The position numbers and the translations under genes are program-made. A model generated the notes under the pieces. It saw only the letters and a list, made by a program, of their open reading frames with translations, was not told the origin of the DNA and searched no databases. A stretch of DNA of 64,000 bases from JAMXLO01 sp963791495 (lineage in GTDB: Bacteria; Pseudomonadota; Alphaproteobacteria; Acetobacterales; Acetobacteraceae). Below are positions 1 through 8,362 of the stretch, piece after piece (positions within the stretch are counted from its first letter, which is position 1; every line of letters starts with the position of its first letter). The stretch lies in assembly GCA_963791495.1 (NCBI GenBank), contig CAWBST010000017.1:310001-374000 (forward strand), given 5' to 3'.

Positions 1-740
1 ACCAAGCCGTCCGAATAGGCCGGCGCAGGCCGTCCCAGAATGCTTGTGGTGGCGTTGGCGGCCTGGTGCGACCAGAGCTGTCGTCCGTCGTCGGTGGCCA
101 GCGCCAGGAGCCGGTCCTCGATGGTCGTCACGAACAGCCGGCCCTCCACCACAGTGGGCGCAGACCGGGTGGGCGCGCCGAAGCCACTGCGCCAGCGCAC
201 AGTCCCCTTGGCGGCATCCAACGCAACCAGTTCGGCCAGTCCGTTCACCGCATAGAGCGTGCCCTGATCGACCGTGAGCCCGCCACCAACATTCGTGCTG
301 TCGTCGTCGTCCCTTCGCGTGTCGAACCGCCAGACCCGCCTGCCGCCGGTGACGTCGAACGCCGACACCACGGCATCGGAGTCCATCACATAGACGATGC
401 CGTCGGCCACCACGGGCTGGGCCATGATCTTGCGCCGGTAGCCCCCGCCGGCGCCGATATTGGCGCTCCAGGCCTCGACCAGCCGCTGCCCGGCGGCAAG
501 ATGGCCCATGAAATGCGCCGGATTGCCTCCGGCCTGAGGCCAGGCTGCGTTGCTCACAGCCGTCGGCAGCTCGACCTTCGGCGTGCCTTCGTCTACCCGC
601 AGGGTCTTGCGGCCGGCCACCACCGGCTCCCGTTTGCCCGGCAGCGGCGTCTTGTGAGTGCCGAACCAGTCGTCCCACAGCCCGCAGCCACCGAGCGCCA
701 ACGGCGCAATCAGCGCGGTTCGCCGGGTAAGCCGCCCCAT
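1..740 (-). CDS. bamB: BamB-like PQQ-propeller outer-membrane assembly lipoprotein (3' end beyond window)
   Basis: Reading the minus strand from an ATG at 740 gives an uninterrupted frame that runs off the left edge, so the protein is C-terminally incomplete here. The N-terminus is a twin-arginine-like positive stretch, a short hydrophobic segment and a lipobox (LALGGC, Cys near residue 19), so it should be a periplasmic lipoprotein. After about residue 110 there are repeated propeller blades of the PQQ/BamB kind, for example DGIVYVMDSDAVVSAFD and GTLYAVNGLAELVALDA, each ending in a VWRF or VRWR strand. BamB is the accessory subunit of the Bam complex that inserts beta-barrel proteins. The upstream gene ends 5 bp before this start and is YfgM-like, the usual bamB neighbour, which supports the call. 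The name rests on fold and context only. Confidence 0.82.
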   Translation of the reverse strand, partial: MGRLTRRTALIAPLALGGCGLWDDWFGTHKTPLPGKREPVVAGRKTLRVDEGTPKVELPTAVSNAAWPQAGGNPAHFMGHLAAGQRLVEAWSANIGAGGGYRRKIMAQPVVADGIVYVMDSDAVVSAFDVTGGRRVWRFDTRRDDDDSTNVGGGLTVDQGTLYAVNGLAELVALDAAKGTVRWRSGFGAPTRSAPTVVEGRLFVTTIEDRLLALATDDGRQLWSHQAANATTSILGRPAPAYSDGL

Positions 741-745
741 CCCGA

Positions 746-1411
746 TCAGCCGCCCAACCTGCTCAGCAGACCACTCGCCCGTCCACGGACGCCATTCGGC
801 GCCGAGGAGTCCTGCGCCAAATGCTGCAATGCCGTCCTGGCCTGATCGGTCCTGCCCCGGCGGAGGTCCAGCAGCGCAAGCTGTTCCTCGGCCAGCGCGT
901 GCCAGGGGTTCTCCGGCGCGGTCAGTGCCTTCAGCCGATCCTCCAGCAGTGACGGATCGGCGCTGTCGATCTGATGCTGCGCCCATAGCAGGCTCGCGAG
1001 GTCGCGCAGCAGCGGATCAGCCGAGGAGTCGCCCGCCAGCTTGTCCCATATCGCCGCCGCACCCTGCGCATCACCCGAGTCCGCCTTCAGCGCCGCCTCG
1101 CGCAACCGAGCGAGGGTCGCGTAGCCGTCGGGCGCTGTCGCGGCCAGCTTCCCCAGTGTCGCTGTGGCTGCGGTGCGGCTCGCCTCGCTGGTCCCTGCCG
1201 CGGTGGCATCGGCCAAGTTCATCGCTGTCAGGTACTCCACCGCTGCCGCCTGGTCCTGCCGGGCCTCGTACCACCGCCAGCCTTGCCAGCCGGCCGCCGC
1301 ACCGACGATCACCAACGCACCGGCCACGATCAGGCCGCCATAGCGTTTCAGCAGTTGCTGCGCGCGCTCGGCGCGTAGTTCCTCATCGACCTCGTCGAAA
1401 ATGTCGACCAC
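746..1411 (-). CDS. YfgM/UPF0070-like membrane-anchored tetratricopeptide protein
   Basis: A protein of about 221 residues: a short acidic cytoplasmic segment (DIFDEVDEELRAERAQQLL), one transmembrane helix at about residues 26-46, then alanine-rich helical repeats of TPR type to the C-terminus. This is the architecture of YfgM, an inner-membrane chaperone-associated protein usually encoded beside bamB. The GTG at 1411 is chosen because GGGAG lies 5 bases upstream and the conserved DEVDEEL segment begins right after it. A longer frame reaching 1462 or 1624 would add sequence that looks non-native. The gene is followed 5 bp later by the bamB-like gene, so the two are probably co-transcribed. 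Confidence 0.8.
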   Translation of the reverse strand: MVDIFDEVDEELRAERAQQLLKRYGGLIVAGALVIVGAAAGWQGWRWYEARQDQAAAVEYLTAMNLADATAAGTSEASRTAATATLGKLAATAPDGYATLARLREAALKADSGDAQGAAAIWDKLAGDSSADPLLRDLASLLWAQHQIDSADPSLLEDRLKALTAPENPWHALAEEQLALLDLRRGRTDQARTALQHLAQDSSAPNGVRGRASGLLSRLGG

Positions 1412-1532
1412 GTGGGCTCCCGCAATTCGCGCTGTTGCCGGTCCGGCGGCGCGGCGGACCATAGCGGCGCACCCGCGCACCGGCAAACGCAATGCAAACC
1501 ATCGGTTTACCCAATGGGCGTATGCTGCTTCT

Positions 1533-1898
1533 GTGCGATATCTGCTGCTCCTGCTGTTGCTCGCCGGCTGCGTCACGCCCGAACAGGCCGCGACCATCGG
1601 CGTCGGAGTCACCGTCGGCAGCATCGCAGTGATGCAGCGCAGCCCGTTTGACGCGCTCTATTCCGTGGTGTCAGGCAAGGACTGCTCGATCGTCCGGATG
1701 GACCAGGGCAAGAGCTATTGCCGCCCGGTCGAACCGCCACCCGAGGCACAGCCTTACTGCACGCGCAGTCTCGGCGTGGCCGACTGCTGGCGCGATCCGG
1801 CAAGCCTGCCCGATCACCCGCCCGACGTCGCCGCTGGCCCGACAACGCTGACCCCGACCCAGGAGGCCGATCGCACGCGACGCTGGCCGAACCTCTGA
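1533..1898 (+). CDS. Small hypothetical lipoprotein
   Basis: A 121-residue protein starting at a GTG, chosen because a compact lipoprotein signal peptide follows directly: VRY, seven leucines, then AGC, with the lipid-accepting Cys at about residue 13. Longer in-frame starts would bury that signal inside the protein. The mature part has a glycine/valine-rich segment (GVGVTVGSIAV) that could associate with membrane, then a Cys-containing tail (DCSIV, YCRPV, YCTRS, DCWRD) with four cysteines in about 50 residues, possibly disulfide-bonded in the periplasm. No family was recognised. It is divergent from the YfgM-like gene and convergent with the lipid-transport operon on the right. Confidence 0.62.
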   Translation: MRYLLLLLLLAGCVTPEQAATIGVGVTVGSIAVMQRSPFDALYSVVSGKDCSIVRMDQGKSYCRPVEPPPEAQPYCTRSLGVADCWRDPASLPDHPPDVAAGPTTLTPTQEADRTRRWPNL

Positions 1899-1905
1899 TG
1901 CACCG

Positions 1906-2502
1906 TCAGCGAGCGACCCTCGCAACGTCCGCTTCAGTCCGTTGCAGCACATCGACGATGGCCGCCTGCATCGCCTTCGCGATCGCCGGCGGCTCGTTGT
2001 CGGCCAGCCTGGCCTCGGCTGTCTCGGTCCGCTGCAGCAACACCTTCGTCGAACCCTGCCGCTGATCCAGCAGGACCAAAGCCAGCGCCACGCGGGCAAC
2101 GCCAGTGCCTAAATCGGCCATGAACGTATTGAGCTCGCCCTCAAGAATGAAATCGGCGTTCAGTCGACTGCCCGGCGCCACCACTGCCTTGAACAACCCG
2201 GAATCACCCAACCACCGTCGCAGGTCGTCCTCCACCGCCTGCGCCGGCGGCACCGCCCATTGCTCATAGAAGTCCAAGTGCACGCTGCCGTCGCGCTGCA
2301 GCCACTGCAGCCCGCGCGCCTCCAGCCCCGGGCCCGCACGCACGCTGCGCACCAGCAGAACGCGGCCACGCGGGTTCGGCCGGGCCGCCGCCGGTCGTTG
2401 CACGTCGAGCGGCCAGTCGCGCCGCTGCACATACGACGTCTGGGGCAGCAACGAACAGCCGGTGACTGCCGTAGCACCGGCTAGTACCCAGCGGCGCCTC
2501 AC
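1906..2502 (-). CDS. ABC-type transport auxiliary lipoprotein (PqiC/DUF330-like)
   Basis: 198 residues with a lipoprotein signal (AGATAVTGC, Cys at about residue 16) and an alpha/beta domain of the ABC_trans_aux kind: VLLVRSVRAGPGL early, then a long amphipathic stretch (EQWAVPPAQAVEDDLRRWL), then strands around DFILEGELNTF. Proteins of this family are the outer-membrane-side partners of MlaD/PqiB/LetB-like lipid transport machines. It is the last gene of a four-gene minus-strand operon and overlaps the mlaD stop by 4 bases, which implies translational coupling. Confidence 0.8.
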   Translation of the reverse strand: MRRRWVLAGATAVTGCSLLPQTSYVQRRDWPLDVQRPAAARPNPRGRVLLVRSVRAGPGLEARGLQWLQRDGSVHLDFYEQWAVPPAQAVEDDLRRWLGDSGLFKAVVAPGSRLNADFILEGELNTFMADLGTGVARVALALVLLDQRQGSTKVLLQRTETAEARLADNEPPAIAKAMQAAIVDVLQRTEADVARVAR

Positions 2503-3518
2503 CTGCCAGCCGCCGGGCTGCGCGGCGGTGGCGAGCCGAATACCTGCCCCGGATAACGCCGCAGTGACTCGCTCATCTCGCGCAGATTCTGCGCGGTTGC
2601 CTGCATGTCGCGTAGCAACGGAATGAGACCCTGCTCGATGTCCGCTGTGCTGCTACCGGCGCGTTGCGCCGTCGCCTGCACCGATGCGATCAGCGCCGGC
2701 AACCTGGCCGCCGCGGTGGCGAACCGGTCGGCCGCCAGCCCCGCATTGGTCAGCAGGTTCTGCAGTTGCTCTCCCTGCAGCGTGTCATGCAGCGCCGAAG
2801 ACGTGTGCCTGATGTCTGCGGTCAATGCCGGCAGGTCCGCGGCCCGCACCGCCTCATCGATGGTCCGCAACATCGTCGCCGCATTCGCCAGCATCGTGTG
2901 GACGTCGCCACTTGCGAGATCGGCCTGGGCATCGGTCAGCAACGTACTCAACTGATTGGCCAGCTTGGCGATGTCCACGGCGTTCAGCTTCGCCAGCACC
3001 TGCTGCGCCGCATCCTGCACCTGGAGGAATGTACTCGGCATGGACGGAATGTACTGGGCCGTAGGTTGCCACGGCACATCCAGCGCCGGGTAATGCGCGG
3101 GATCGACAAAGTCGAGTTCGAGGTAGCTGAGACCGGTGATCCCCTGCGATGCCAGCCGGATGCGCAATCCCAATCCCACGGCCTCCGCCGTGTCGGGAAC
3201 CTTGCCCATCCTGGTCGTGTCGACCTCGTACCGCACGAACACCAGGCGATAGATCTGGCGCCCGATATCGATTGGTTGGCTGCCGCCGTATTCCGCGCTC
3301 ACCAGACCAATGTCCGTCACGCGGCCGATCGTCACGCCACGAAACTTGACCGGCGCACCCACCTCCAGGCCCTGCACCAATTCGCTGAAGTACGATTCGA
3401 ACAACTTGCCATGCTTGATCTCGCCCCCGGCCAAGAACCAGATCAGCGCGACCAGCAGCGCCGCCCCGCCTATGATGAGCAGGCCGACGCGCAGATAGAC
3501 GGCGGACACGCGCATCAT
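2499..3518 (-). CDS. mlaD: MlaD family phospholipid-binding protein of ABC transporter
   Basis: 339 residues with one N-terminal signal anchor (residues about 8-28, VGLLIIGGAALLVALIW), then an MCE domain beginning VQGLEVGAPVKFRGVTIGRV, the signature of MlaD-like proteins. It continues through a second hydrophobic strand set (GITGLSYLELDFVD) and ends in a helical region of about 150 residues. MlaD-type proteins form periplasmic hexamers that shuttle phospholipid between the membranes. The protein is longer than E. coli MlaD because of the C-terminal helical extension, which is common in alphaproteobacteria. The start overlaps the 3' end of the ATPase gene by 4 bases, so both belong to one operon. 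Confidence 0.88.
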   Translation of the reverse strand: MMRVSAVYLRVGLLIIGGAALLVALIWFLAGGEIKHGKLFESYFSELVQGLEVGAPVKFRGVTIGRVTDIGLVSAEYGGSQPIDIGRQIYRLVFVRYEVDTTRMGKVPDTAEAVGLGLRIRLASQGITGLSYLELDFVDPAHYPALDVPWQPTAQYIPSMPSTFLQVQDAAQQVLAKLNAVDIAKLANQLSTLLTDAQADLASGDVHTMLANAATMLRTIDEAVRAADLPALTADIRHTSSALHDTLQGEQLQNLLTNAGLAADRFATAAARLPALIASVQATAQRAGSSTADIEQGLIPLLRDMQATAQNLREMSESLRRYPGQVFGSPPPRSPAAGR

Positions 3519-4297
3519 GTGACAGCCGCCGCAACCACTTCGCGACGGAAGAACGCGCGCACGGTCGGATGCGTGCTGGTGTCGCGCAGCACGCGCGGGT
3601 CGCCTTCGGCGATCATACCGCCTGCATCCTGATAGGCAGCGCGATCCAGCATGATGCAGCGATCGGCGATCGCCAGGATCGAGGCAAGCTCGTGCGTGAC
3701 CACGACAAACGTGGCACCCAGATCCTGGCGCAGTTCCAGAATCAACCGGTCCAGTCCAGCGGACGTGATCGGGTCCAGTCCGGCCGATGGTTCGTCAAGC
3801 AGCAGCAGCGGCGGATCGAGCGCCATCGCCCGTGCAATGCCGGCACGCCGCGCCATGCCACCGGAGATCTCCGCCGGCATCAGTTGTGCGGCATCGCCCA
3901 GACCGACCAGCCCAAGCTTCACGCGCGCCACGGCTTCCCGCCCCTCGGGCGGCAGGTCGGTGAACATCTCGAGCGGCAGCATGACGTTCTCGAGCAGGTT
4001 CATTGAGCCGAACAAGGCGCCCGATTGGAACATGACGCCCATTCGCCGCTGGACATCGTCCAGCGCCACCTCGCCATCCGTCCCGGTGATCTCATGGCCG
4101 AAGATCTCGATGCGTCCCTCACTCGGCACAAGCAGACCGATCAGTTGCTTCATGAGAGTCGACTTGCCGCAACCCGAGCCACCCAGGATGACGAACACCT
4201 CGCCGGCATACACGGTGAACGAGACATCACGGAATATGGTGCGGGTGCCGAAGCGCTGCGCCACACCGTCTGCTCGAATGATCTGGTCTCGGTTCAT
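3515..4297 (-). CDS. mlaF: MlaF-like ABC transporter ATPase (lipid asymmetry system)
   Basis: 260 residues with all ABC ATPase motifs: Walker A GGSGCGKST at about residues 39-47, signature SGGMARRAGIARA at about 144-156, Walker B LLLLDEPSAGLDP directly after, and a switch His in VVVTHEL. It energises the permease encoded just upstream. SGGM in place of the classical SGGQ is typical of the MlaF branch. The start ATG overlaps the end of the permease gene by 4 bases. The protein is cytoplasmic and membrane-associated. Confidence 0.92.
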   Translation of the reverse strand: MNRDQIIRADGVAQRFGTRTIFRDVSFTVYAGEVFVILGGSGCGKSTLMKQLIGLLVPSEGRIEIFGHEITGTDGEVALDDVQRRMGVMFQSGALFGSMNLLENVMLPLEMFTDLPPEGREAVARVKLGLVGLGDAAQLMPAEISGGMARRAGIARAMALDPPLLLLDEPSAGLDPITSAGLDRLILELRQDLGATFVVVTHELASILAIADRCIMLDRAAYQDAGGMIAEGDPRVLRDTSTHPTVRAFFRREVVAAAVT

Positions 4298-5397
4298 AGA
4301 TTCAACCGATAGAAGATCAAGGCGAACAGGCCATCGAGCGCAATGGTGGCCACGATGCCGCCGACCACCGCCGCCGTCGTCGACAGACCGACAGCGCGCG
4401 GGCCGACGCCCGTGCCAAGCCCGGCCCGGCAGCCGATCGCGGCCACCGCGATGCCAAACCAGACCGACTTGAACAGACCGCCGTACATGTCCTGCGCGGT
4501 CACCCAGTTCTGAATCTGCCTGGCGATCGTTACCAGGGGAAAGCCGAAGCCGCGCATCACAGTCGCCATGCCTAGCATTCCGGCGATGTCGAGTGTCAAA
4601 GTCATGACTGGCATCACCAGCATCGCCGCGATGATGCGCGGCAGCACCAGCATGGTCATCGGATCGAGGCCCATCGTTATCAGGGCATCAACCTCCTCGT
4701 TCACCTTCATGGTGCCGATCTCTGCCGCGAAGGCAGAGCCGGTGCGTCCCGACAGGATCACCGCCGCGAGCAGCGGGCCAAGCTCACGGATCAGGCTCAG
4801 GGCGACCAGGTTGGCGACGAAGATGTCGGCGCCGAACCGTCGCATCGGCACCGCGGACTGGAACGCCAGGATCAGGCCGATCAGGTAGCCGAGCAGCATC
4901 AGCAGCGGCAGTGACCGCACGCCGGCCTGATCGATATAGCGCAGCAGATCAGGTGCGCGCAGCATGCGCCGCCGCCATGGCAGGCGAACAACCGCCACCG
5001 CGGCCTCGCCAACGAAGCCGATGCCGGCAGCCGCCAGTCCGAATGCCATCACGATGACGTCGCGCGCGGACGCCCGCGGCGCGGTATCGCCGCCGGCACC
5101 GGCCCCTGACGCTGCACGCGCGCGAAGCAGCAATGCCCGCACGCGCTCCTGCGCGCCGATGAGCTGCGCGGCGTCGCCGTGCGCCGCCTCGACCGCGGCG
5201 AGGAAGCTCGCGCCGCCGACGTCGCTGAACGACACGGCACCGAGGTCGAACGCCAGCTTCTGGCCGCGTGCGCGCTCCGCCGCGTGCATCGCCGGCCGCC
5301 ACAGCGCACCGATCGAGGCCACATCGAGCCTGCCCGCGAAGACCATCACCACGCGTCCTTCGCGCTGTTCGATGGACAGGCGGGCGGCCTCGGTCAA
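4294..5397 (-). CDS. mlaE: MlaE-like permease with N-terminal STAS domain
   Basis: 367 residues. Residues 1-100 form a STAS-like domain (LSIEQREGRVVMVFAGRLD, then FDLGAVSFSDVGGASFL), the role played by the separate MlaB protein in E. coli. Residues about 115-367 are the MlaE permease, with the conserved stretch ELGPLLAAVILSGRTGSAFA and the adjacent EIGTMKVNEEVDAL. The fusion means no separate mlaB is needed. Its ATG overlaps the stop of the binding-protein gene upstream, and the ATPase gene follows with a 4-base overlap. The complex should sit in the inner membrane and move phospholipids. Confidence 0.92.
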   Translation of the reverse strand: MTEAARLSIEQREGRVVMVFAGRLDVASIGALWRPAMHAAERARGQKLAFDLGAVSFSDVGGASFLAAVEAAHGDAAQLIGAQERVRALLLRARAASGAGAGGDTAPRASARDVIVMAFGLAAAGIGFVGEAAVAVVRLPWRRRMLRAPDLLRYIDQAGVRSLPLLMLLGYLIGLILAFQSAVPMRRFGADIFVANLVALSLIRELGPLLAAVILSGRTGSAFAAEIGTMKVNEEVDALITMGLDPMTMLVLPRIIAAMLVMPVMTLTLDIAGMLGMATVMRGFGFPLVTIARQIQNWVTAQDMYGGLFKSVWFGIAVAAIGCRAGLGTGVGPRAVGLSTTAAVVGGIVATIALDGLFALIFYRLNL

Positions 5398-6425
5398 TGC
5401 GTCAACCAGCTCTCGAACTGCTGCTGCAGCTTGGTGAGGTTGTCGCGCCAGAACGTCGCATCCACCCGTACCGCCGCCGCGAGGTTGGCCGGTGTGGTGG
5501 GTGAGACCTGCGCGAGGTCTGCCGGCAGACCGTCATTGGCGCCCTTCGCCAGGCCGCCCTCGCCGAACTGCGCAACCAGTCGCGCCTCGATCGCCGGCGT
5601 GCCGGCGAAATAGAGGAACTGAGTCGCGGACCGGAGGTTCGGACTGCCCTTGAGGATCGCCCAGCTCTGCACCTCGTAGAGGCTCGCCGCCCACTGATGG
5701 CCGAAATTGCGATGCGCACTTCGGTTCACCGCGGTGATCGCCGGCGCGGAGGCGCTGGTCATCAGCACGTCGCCGGACGCCAGGATGCGTGCCGCCTCCG
5801 CATCGTTCTGCCACCACACGATATAGGGCTTGAGCTGATCGAGCCGCCGGAACGCGCGATCGACGCCCTCCGAGGTCGCCAGCACCTTGTAGACGTCGCC
5901 AGGCGCCACGCCGTCGGCGATGAGTGCGAACTCCAGGTTCCCGCGTACCCCGCGATGCAGGCCGCGTTTGCCGGGATACTTCGCGACATCCCAGAAATCC
6001 GCCCAACCGGGCGTGGCGGGAAACTTGTCGCGATCCCAGGTGAGCACCAGGCTCGATACGCCGGCGCCGACGCCGCAATCACTGACCGCCTGCGGCAGGT
6101 AATGGTCCTTGCCGCCGATCGCCGACCAGTCGAGCTTCTCGAACAGGCCCTCGGAGCAGCCGGTTGCCAGTTCCTCGCTGTCCACCATGACGAGGTCCCA
6201 GGTGTTCTCGGACGCCTTTGCCTGTGTTCGCAACGCATCGATGCCGCCCTCCCAGCCCTCGGTCTGCACGGGGATGGCGGTCGCCCCGGTGAACGGCACG
6301 GCAAACACCTGTTTGATCGCATCCTGCGTCGCGGCACGCCCGACGACGGTGAGGTCGCGTGCCGTGGCAAGACCGCATGACAGCACGAGGATCGCCGCGG
6401 CGGCCACAAGCAGGCGGACATGCAT
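5394..6425 (-). CDS. PotD-like ABC transporter substrate-binding protein
   Basis: 343 residues with a cleavable signal peptide (MHVRLLVAAAAILVLSC, cleavage after the GLATA region). The periplasmic binding fold resembles spermidine/putrescine-type proteins: WDLVMVDSEELATGC, VLTWDRDKFPATPGWADFWD, and the hinge-region pattern WWQNDAEAARILASGDVLM. The ATG at 6425 is chosen because the signal peptide starts there. No permease or ATPase of the polyamine type is adjacent; the stop codon overlaps the start of the MlaE-like permease instead, so it is co-translated with the lipid system. The ligand is unknown. Confidence 0.82.
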   Translation of the reverse strand: MHVRLLVAAAAILVLSCGLATARDLTVVGRAATQDAIKQVFAVPFTGATAIPVQTEGWEGGIDALRTQAKASENTWDLVMVDSEELATGCSEGLFEKLDWSAIGGKDHYLPQAVSDCGVGAGVSSLVLTWDRDKFPATPGWADFWDVAKYPGKRGLHRGVRGNLEFALIADGVAPGDVYKVLATSEGVDRAFRRLDQLKPYIVWWQNDAEAARILASGDVLMTSASAPAITAVNRSAHRNFGHQWAASLYEVQSWAILKGSPNLRSATQFLYFAGTPAIEARLVAQFGEGGLAKGANDGLPADLAQVSPTTPANLAAAVRVDATFWRDNLTKLQQQFESWLTH

Positions 6426-6559
6426 CGATACTGGGCTCCGGGTTCGTGCGCTGCGGCGGGACCCTACATTCCGCGAAATTCGCCGCAAGCGGAAGCGGGG
6501 GCTGCCTTGGCGCGACCGGCCCCCCAGCGCTAGATGCTGCCGCCATCCGGGAGAGGTGC

Positions 6560-7567
6560 ATGCAAGACGAACAGACCGTGATCGCCCGACGCGACGGGCG
6601 CGTGGGGCGGATCGTGCTGAACCGTCCGCAGGCGTTGAACGCGCTCGATCTGGCCATGATCCGGGCCTGCACGCGCGCGCTGACGGAATGGCGCGACGAT
6701 CCGCATGTACACGGCGTGGTGATCGAGGGTGCCGGCGATCGCGCCTTCTGCGCCGGCGGCGACGTGCGCGCGCTGCGCCAGTACGAACTGGATGGCGAGC
6801 ATCACAACGCCGAGACGTTCTTCCGTGAGGAGTACGAGCTCAACCTGATGATCGCCACCTACCCGAAGCCGTATGTTGCGCTGATCGACGGCATCTGCAT
6901 GGGTGGCGGCATCGGCCTCTCGGTGCATGCGCCGTATCGCGTCGCCACCGAACATGCGGCGTTCGCGATGCCGGAGACAGCGATCGGCTTCTTCCCGGAC
7001 ATCGGCGCGACGTTCTTCCTGCCGCGGCTGCCAGGCGAGATCGGCACGTATCTGGGGCTGACAGGGTTGCGCATGCAGGGCGCGGACGCGGTGCACGCGG
7101 GTCTGGCAACGCACTTCACCCCGCGAGCAGAACTGCCGGCGCTGTCACATGCGTTGGCCGAGGATGGGCCGGCGGCGCTGGGTTGCCATGCCGCGCCACT
7201 GCCGGCGTTCTCGCTGGCGTCACAGCGGGCGGCGATCGATCGCTGCTTCGGCGCCGACAGCATGCGCGAGATCGTGCAACGGCTCGAGGCGAGCGGCGAC
7301 GAATGGGCGGCACGGACACTGGCGGCGCTGCGCGCGGTATCGCCCTCCGCCTTGTGCTGGACGCTGGAGGCGCTACGTCGCGGCGCAAACCTGACATTGC
7401 CGCAATGCCAGTCGGCCGAGCTGGCGCTGACACGCACCACGATGCGACATCCGGACTTCGCCGAGGGCGTCCGCGCCATGGTGGTGGACAAGGACCGCAA
7501 GCCGCGCTGGCAACCGGCGCGGATCGAAGAGGTGGAGCCGGCAGAAACCGCCACGATGTTCGGATAG
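6560..7567 (+). CDS. Enoyl-CoA hydratase/isomerase family, 3-hydroxyisobutyryl-CoA hydrolase type
   Basis: 335 residues of the crotonase superfamily. The oxyanion-hole segments are visible as GDRAFCAGGDVRALRQ (about residues 56-71) and GICMGGGIGLSVHAPYRVAT (about 112-131). The extended FFREEYELN region and the MPETAIGFFPDIGATFFLPRL stretch match hydrolases of 3-hydroxyisobutyryl-CoA, a step of valine degradation. Length and the ECH_2-like C-terminal half support this over a short enoyl-CoA hydratase. The start at 6560 is preceded by GGGAGAGG. It is divergent from the binding-protein gene on the left and monocistronic; a strong inverted repeat lies just after the stop. Confidence 0.85.
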   Translation: MQDEQTVIARRDGRVGRIVLNRPQALNALDLAMIRACTRALTEWRDDPHVHGVVIEGAGDRAFCAGGDVRALRQYELDGEHHNAETFFREEYELNLMIATYPKPYVALIDGICMGGGIGLSVHAPYRVATEHAAFAMPETAIGFFPDIGATFFLPRLPGEIGTYLGLTGLRMQGADAVHAGLATHFTPRAELPALSHALAEDGPAALGCHAAPLPAFSLASQRAAIDRCFGADSMREIVQRLEASGDEWAARTLAALRAVSPSALCWTLEALRRGANLTLPQCQSAELALTRTTMRHPDFAEGVRAMVVDKDRKPRWQPARIEEVEPAETATMFG

Positions 7568-7612
7568 TGCTGCTCGTGCGCGGGCAGCGTCGTTCCGCTG
7601 CCTCCGGGTTTC

Positions 7613-7660
7613 TAATCCAGATGAAGCCCTGCATGACTGCACGGTGCTTCATCTGGATTA
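7613..7660. repeat. Perfect 14-bp inverted repeat between convergent genes
   Basis: TAATCCAGATGAAG at 7613-7626 is the exact reverse complement of 7647-7660, with a 20-base loop that itself contains TGCA twice, so a second inner stem is possible. It sits between the stop of the hydratase-family gene at 7567 and the stop of the gene at 7676. It could act as a transcript-end hairpin for both, but there is no T-run on either side. It could also be a mobile-repeat remnant. Confidence 0.7.
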
Positions 7661-7675
7661 CCCCGCGACGCGAAG

Positions 7676-8362
7676 CTAGCTGTGGGTCGGCAAGTTGCCG
7701 ATGTGACCAGAGTCGGTGACCTCAATCATGCTTCCCGATCCTGAAGCAAGCCTGTCGCACGCGATGCCCTGTGGATTAGGGCAGGAGTAGCGCAGTTGAT
7801 CGACCAGTCTGTTGCCAGCGAAGAAGTCCAGATGGTCACCGGCGACCTTATAGCTGGTCACGTTGTCAAGCCCGAACAGATCGACATGCTGGTATGGCGT
7901 AAAGCCTTGGGCGTCGATTTGCACCAAGCCGTGGAACGCAGCGGGCTTATGTATCTCCAGTGAACCGCCGGGTCCAACCTGCACAGTCTGGCCCGATCCA
8001 ACTGTGGACATGAAGGAGATGGACGCACCGGCAGATACTCTGAACTGCCCAGAACCAAGTACAGCGACTGGCACGGTCTCCATTCCTAGCCTGGCGAAGC
8101 TGCTAACTCCGTTGTTCATCCAAGTACCAGGGCCGTTGATCGTGATAGGAGCGAGATACGTTGCGGTGGCAGTGCCGAACCATATGCCTCCGTTCAGGTT
8201 GATCGTGGTATAGCCCAACGTGGTAAGGTTCACGGTGTCGCTGCCGTGGATGTTTACTGTGTCGGTGCCACCGGACGTATGCAGATCAAGCGTGTCGAAT
8301 GGATCGAGATTGAACGTCTGGTTTTGAGGATACGTCACAGTGGCAGTGATCTTATTCGGCAT
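7676..8362 (-). CDS. Hypothetical protein with one adhesin-like beta-module
   Basis: 228 residues, strongly enriched in Thr, Gly, Asn and Ser and nearly free of Lys and Glu. The N-terminus has short beta-strand repeats (GGTDTVNIHGSDTVNLTTLG). The middle segment (ISFMSTVGSGQTVQVGPGG followed by SLEIHKPAAFHGLVQI) is built like the end of each repeat unit in the giant surface protein at 53.7-60.7 kb, where a GQTLAFTD-x-LLRL-DP-SFAA-I pattern recurs. No cleavable signal peptide is seen. Two Cys near the C-terminus (RYSCPNPQGIACDR) may form a disulfide. A secreted or surface role is inferred, and no enzymatic motif was found. Confidence 0.65.
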   Translation of the reverse strand: MPNKITATVTYPQNQTFNLDPFDTLDLHTSGGTDTVNIHGSDTVNLTTLGYTTINLNGGIWFGTATATYLAPITINGPGTWMNNGVSSFARLGMETVPVAVLGSGQFRVSAGASISFMSTVGSGQTVQVGPGGSLEIHKPAAFHGLVQIDAQGFTPYQHVDLFGLDNVTSYKVAGDHLDFFAGNRLVDQLRYSCPNPQGIACDRLASGSGSMIEVTDSGHIGNLPTHS

